Of a DNA stretch of 64,000 bases, positions 59,480-64,000 are shown in pieces (within the stretch, counting starts at the first letter, position 1; every line of letters begins with the position of its first letter). A program made the translations under genes and the position numbers. The notes under the pieces were generated by a model. The model searched no databases, was not told where the DNA came from, and was given only the letters and a program-made list of their open reading frames with translations. Source of the DNA: Triatoma infestans (Eukaryota; Arthropoda; Insecta; Hemiptera; Reduviidae); contig JAAEAF010003749.1 of NCBI GenBank assembly GCA_011037195.1, forward strand, positions 62,001 to 126,000, written 5' to 3'.

Positions 59480-59725
59480 ACGGTACAACTAACTAATTGA
59501 GAGTTTATTCTGAAAAGCGAAAAGAATCCCTTTATAACTGGATAAATTTAGAAAAGAACTGAAAATATGGAATGTTACGGGAAACTCTAGGGGACTCCGG
59601 CCAGCGATCCTCACATAAACAAGGTAAATAAAAAAGATCGCATAAAAACGTTCCACATTTTAGCTAATCTTTTATTTATATATAGGTTTGATATTCAGGT
59701 ATGTTTACACATTATATAATGGAAA
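59480..59725 (-). repeat. Repeat shared with 54440-54660, upstream of Helitron scrap
   Basis: The reverse complement contains ATTATATAATGTGTAAACAT, AATAAAAGATTAGCTAAAAT, TACCTTGTTTATGTGAGG and AAAGGGATTCTTTTCGC, all matched at 54440-54660. Confidence 0.72.
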
Positions 59726-60589
59726 TACACAATAGTTAGATAGTTACATACAAGCAGACACACAGATAGACGTACAAATATCCCAGCTCCGGGTTTATTT
59801 GCAAAGCTACTAAAGTTAGAAATGACAAATAAAAATAACGAATAAAAGTTTTTACCTTATTCCAACCTATTCAAATAACGAATAACGAAAAAAAATGATT
59901 TCTTATTTATTATTCGAATAAATTCCCGTATAAGTTCCATGAATTAGAAAGAACCAATTTTTTTTTTTTGTATATGTTATTTGAGTAAAATATCTCAGTA
60001 ACGAAAAGTTTAGGAAGCTATTTGATATTCTGTTTAGGTACAACCCAGAGTATGCTTTGGTCTGTTGAAAGACAACATCGCTCTTAAAAGTTCAGTTTAA
60101 CTTATATTTTAAGCTCTGGTAGAAAGTAATGATTATACTCGATTTTTCGTGCAGTTATATTCGTACTATTAAACAAGATATTCTTAAAGTTTTGTGGAAT
60201 TATATTTCTAAAACGTTGTAAAAAATAGAAGATAATTATCTATTAATAGATAAAGGAATGTTACAGAAATTTGAAGAGTAGGAGGGATAGAGAAAGGAGT
60301 GATACAGAGGTTCAAAATCGGAAGGTAAACTTGGATTATTTATGTACAAAAATTGTAACAATAATACACAAATACTGACGCATCTTAAATTAAAAAAAAA
60401 AAATACACAAATATTATTCAAACCTAACCTTAACTTTTACGATTTTAACTAAATGCAATAATAACTTTATTATTGGAATTTAAAAATGAAATAGAAGCCA
60501 AAATAAAATAATAGAATGAAATTTATATCAGAACAGAAGTCATAACAGAATCGAACGGAAGTAAAATTTTGTTATTACACACATTCACA
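59726..60589. other. AT-rich DNA with CGAATAA-type tracts
   Basis: Repeated CGAATAACGAATAA and ATTATTCGAATAA tracts at 59830-59930 recall 53390-53490. No gene was seen. Confidence 0.45.
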
Positions 60590-60745
60590 CACACACAAAA
60601 CACACAGACTTTCTTGTAAAAGCACTTTTTTCTACTAATATTCTTTCCAATCAACACTTTAAAACAGCTATATCTGATTAAAATACAAAATTTCAAAAAT
60701 TTGACACGATCCGGTCAATATTTTCTCTTACAGCAATATAATAAA
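60590..60745 (+). mobile_element. Family C right-end fragment
   Basis: ACACACACAAAACACACAGA, AAAGCACTTTTTTCTAC, AAAATTTGACACGATCCGG and TTTTCTCTTACAGCAAT match the right end only. Confidence 0.55.
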
Positions 60746-62299
60746 GTAAAAAGAAAGTTAAAAAGATTTTCTTGAAAATTGTTCTCTCAGCCAAGCCAAG
60801 CAAAAATTTATACTATTTAGTTAATATTAATTAACAAGTTTCCTGGTTTTAAGCACTGAAGAAGATTAAATACATAATCGAAACTTTGCTAAGAACTAAA
60901 ATAGTTTTTATTGACCAACATCTCGAAAAAAATCAAAAGCATATATTTAATACTAAGGTTTGATCGAAAATTAAAGTGTCCTTAAGTAAACGGATAAAAA
61001 CATTTCCATAATTGTCTGAACACTAAATTAAACTCTCTTGGTAATAGAAAGTGTGTAGTAATGCCCGGCTTAGGAATTTACAATTTCTAGGTGTCAAGTG
61101 TACGACTCTTGTACTTTTTTGTTAGCACATTGGGCATTAAAATATTTGTCATGGTGAGAACACATTGACTGGACAAGCATTTGCATTAAAACCATTAATA
61201 TTCTGATCTGAGTGGCTTCACGTAACAATTAAACGAACACATTGTTACATTTGTTTGTAACATATCCATGTAGAGGTTACATGAGTAGTCTGGTTAACAC
61301 ATCTAAGACTGAATCAACATAAAAATATGTTGATAATAATGTCAATTTCAAAGAAGAAGCTGCGGTGTTGTCACACTTATACAAAGATTTTTTTTTTTTT
61401 AAATTGTAAATAATTAATAAAAAATTATGTTATAACTTTTCACAAGAAATAGTTCAATAGAGTTGATTTTTGAATTTAATCATCCATTGTGTACATATCC
61501 ATAATTTATATTTGTTCATATAGTTTCTGTTTGTCTTTGTAATGTCCCAATTAAGATTGGTATGTTGGTTTAGTGTTAGGTGGGTTGACTAGACTGCTCA
61601 TATAACCTCCACAAGGTTATGTTTCGTGTAATTAGTGTTTTAGTACTGCTGAGGATGGCCTCATTAGGTTGAAACGTGCAATGTGTTTAGTTTTTAACAT
61701 TAAAAAACAGGAAAAATAGTCACTAATTTGTTCTTAGTATTATTATTATTATTCTCTTCACTAATGCAATACACCTAAAATACACTGTGTAAGTTATGTA
61801 TGGACACACCGTTAATTAGTAGATAACGTTGGGATGACTCTAGAACTGCGGGACGTGATCTTTCGTATTAAAGTGTTTGTACAAACAGATCTTTCAATAA
61901 GGAAAAACCGCTTTTTCATTTAGGAGGAACTCAAAATACGTACATCCGGCATGATTGAATTTCTAGATACAAATAGAAACAAGGACAAGTGAAACGAGTG
62001 CGGTGAGGCTGTGGTGAGAAGTGAGGAATATAGGGAAATTTTATTTTCCTACAGCTTACAAAGGTCGAGCTAAGATGTTTGTACGTTAGCGTCACGACTT
62101 CCATGTCAGCTATTTCATCTTAACTATTTACCATCGGCATGTTGTCAGCTCCCCTCCACCGTCCGGCCTTATTAACTAAAGGTCGCACATTGACTAATAC
62201 TTGAAGAATCCTTTCAGTTGTTTTATTGCCATTCGATTTCCTAACTGTTACTCACATAACAAACAGTAATAATATCCCCCTCCCAGGTATGAAACACTG
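60746..62299. other. AT-rich DNA with two structured-motif relics
   Basis: At 60855-60892 (+) ACTGAAGAAGATT, loop, AATCGAAACTTTG, and at 61646-61682 (+) CTGAGGATGGCC, loop, GGTTGAAACGTGC carry the CTGANGA/stem/GAAAC skeleton. An (ATT)n run lies at 61737-61752. No genes were seen. Confidence 0.5.
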
Positions 62300-62905
62300 A
62301 CACGGCCTCTAACACTCTAGGAGGCCTCTTACTGCAGTCCTTACAATCATAATTGACAAATTTTCTCCTGAATGGAACTTTCCGCAACATTCTCCCAGAA
62401 CCTCAATTTTTCTGGAGTAATGTTTCGAAATAAAAGTGGTCGGTTTGTATGTGTGTGCAGCTTACAGTTCCAGTATTAAAGAAAATCGTTGAAAAACGTA
62501 ATGTTAGAACTCCAAAATTGAAAAAGCTATTTTGTTAAGGCGCAATTTCGGCTACCCGTTTTTTAAACCTATAATTGCAGCAGTAATTTGCTTGCTGCTT
62601 AATATAATATACTTTATAGAACAGTATATTGCGCTGACTAGGAGCCACTATAGAGCAAAGCTTAACGTTGTAGCCCCCCCCCCCCACGCTACACATAAAA
62701 TGACTTCTCCTGGAAAAATGTGTCAAATAAAAACTCTAGCATGTGGCTATTTAGTATAGTTAATTTTAAGGAAAAAAAGATAAGTAAATCGCACTTCCCG
62801 TCAAGGATTTTGACCAAATCTTTCGTGTCGAATGCTATGGTTGTACTTAACAACATTGAGCTTCTACGATTTTTCGTTTTTGAGTTTTCCTCACACACAA
62901 ACAGA
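62300..62905 (+). mobile_element. Family C element fragment
   Basis: TCTTACTGCAGTCCTTACAA then TCATAATTGACAAATTTT matches the left part of C1. Further blocks are GTTTCGAAATAAAAGTGGTC, AATGTGTCAAATAAAAACTC and ACGATTTTTCGTTTTTGAG, with a C run at 62674-62685 and AC repeats near 62890-62915. The right end is absent. Confidence 0.65.
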
Positions 62906-63433
62906 ACACACACACATGGTTCAGTTGGAATGCCTTCCAGCATACAGTTGTAGCAGAACCCTAATATCATCTCAATGGATGCTGTACTAATAACAGACAG
63001 AACAGTTTGCCATATCCAAAGCTCTGGAGTGGGGAGAGTTTAGTCAATGCCAGACTAGATCACGAAGAAAGGATAACGGCTTTTACCAATAGTAGGATAA
63101 GGTTGGACTTGATTAAAAATATCTCCATTGTATAAAGCGTTAGTGTTACATTCTTGACTAGAATGAGAGAAACAAGAGTTTTTTATCTGCATAAAGGAAG
63201 CTGGCTAAATATACATACAAGATATACGTATATAAAGTGTAGTGAACTGGAGGCAAGAGGAAAGTTTAATATCGTAGTTTCCAAAATTTCACAAATTTTC
63301 CTTGAAAAATTGTTCAAATAAAAGCTATGGGATGTGTGGTGTGAGATTAGTATGCAAAGTTTGATGAAAATCTTTCAACGGTTTTTTCAAATGTATGGAT
63401 ATATTGATTATTGGTTTGGTCCGCAATTCTGGA
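62906..63433. other. Unclassified DNA with a short family C trace
   Basis: Blocks such as TTCAAATAAAAGCTATGGG at about 63314 indicate a small family C remnant. Nothing else was recognised. Confidence 0.45.
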
Positions 63434-63830
63434 TAACATCTATGATTTTTATCCGTCATACTATGCTTCATTTTGTTGGTTCTCAGTGGTTTCGGATTTT
63501 CATCCATCGTCAGAATAAGGTTTACAATCAAATCGTGAATAGAGGTGACTTAAATTATGCTTATATCACAAACGACATTGGTTGATTGTTTTTTGGGAAG
63601 GTTATAAGGTACTCATTTTTTTTCTGCAATACGCATACTTCTATAACCTTATAAGTTATAACCTTACCAAAAAACAATCAACCAATGTCGTTTGTGACAT
63701 AAACATATAGTTTAACCGTCTTTTTTCACGAATTGATTCCAAACCTTACTCTGATGATGGATGAAAATCCGAAACTGGACAGAACCAACAAAATGAAGCA
63801 TGCTACCTCGGAAATATCGTAGATGTATGA
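63434..63830. mobile_element. Family B hairpin element, arms about 185 bp
   Basis: The left arm (about 63440-63622) is antisense and the right arm (about 63635-63830) is sense. GACATTGGTTGATTGTTTTT pairs with AAAAACAATCAACCAATGTC, and TTTCGGATTTTCATCCATCG pairs with TGATGGATGAAAATCCGAAA. The loop is short (about 15-20 bp near TTTCTGCAATACGC). The sense arm contains CTGATGATGGATGAAAATCC, GAAACTGGACAGAACC and AAAATGAAGCATGCTACC, the same skeleton as family A with a different stem. No target duplication was evident. Confidence 0.82.
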
Positions 63831-64000
63831 ATATATATTTATATTTGATATACGGGTGACCAGAGTTATATGCTCCACCCACTTTTTTTTTAAACGGCGG
63901 GAAATTTCGAAAAAATAGAAAACACGTATTTAATCATTTTTAGTCTAGTTTATTTTCAGTGATTGATCCATTTTTTTAAACCCCAATATCCCGAGATACA
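63831..64000. other. AT-rich DNA to the window edge
   Basis: No feature was recognised. Confidence 0.5.

Noticed and set aside
1..64000. CRISPR arrays, operons, phage or bacterial defence systems
   Set aside because: The window is eukaryotic: spliced homeobox gene, SINEs, LINEs and long introns. Direct repeats present are transposon copies or simple repeats without regular spacers.

Overview
This window is AT-rich, intron- and repeat-dense animal nuclear DNA, almost certainly from an insect or other arthropod. The taxon call rests on one gene. Three exons on the minus strand join in frame into a 276-residue homeodomain protein whose homeodomain and following residues match insect Rough (ro). 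I cannot name the species. The base composition and transposon load would suit a large-genome insect such as a planthopper, but that is only an impression.

Layout. The ro gene runs right to left: exon 1 at 30958-31369 (start codon), exon 2 with the homeodomain at 16603-16837, and exon 3 with the stop codon at 3063-3246. Introns of about 14.1 and 13.4 kb separate them. The splice phases fit at both junctions and the summed coding length is 831 nt, exactly 277 codons. Everything else looks like intron or intergenic DNA filled with mobile-element debris. No other host gene could be supported.

The debris includes: tRNA-derived SINEs (535, 10550, 10932, 16110 and 30170; the 16110 copy has a perfect 15-bp target duplication); at least five non-LTR retrotransposon fragments (23.1, 23.9, 54.7, 55.1 and 57.4-58.5 kb) plus an RNase H scrap at 6.5 kb; a Penelope-type GIY-YIG endonuclease scrap (2.1 kb); a Ty1/copia remnant (40.8-41.6 kb); BEL/Pao gag and integrase scraps (44.6 and 46.7 kb); a Tc1/mariner-type DDE transposase scrap (39 kb); a Helitron helicase scrap (59.3 kb); and a hairpin MITE (26.3 kb).

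Two repeat families dominate. 'Family C' is an element of roughly 0.9-1.2 kb with 15-bp terminal inverted repeats and internal units of about 300 bp; about twenty whole or partial copies are present. 'Family A' is a 250-355 bp foldback element with one constant end and 10-13 bp target duplications. A longer-armed relative, 'family B', shares its core skeleton.

The most interesting signal is in families A and B and several unrelated loci. They repeat a skeleton of CTGANGA, a short stem-loop and CGAAAC, in which the stem changes by compensatory substitutions. That points to a conserved folded RNA that resembles, but does not satisfy, the hammerhead ribozyme core. Together with the target duplications and a nearby Penelope-type endonuclease scrap, this suggests a retrotransposed structured RNA. 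That last step is inference.
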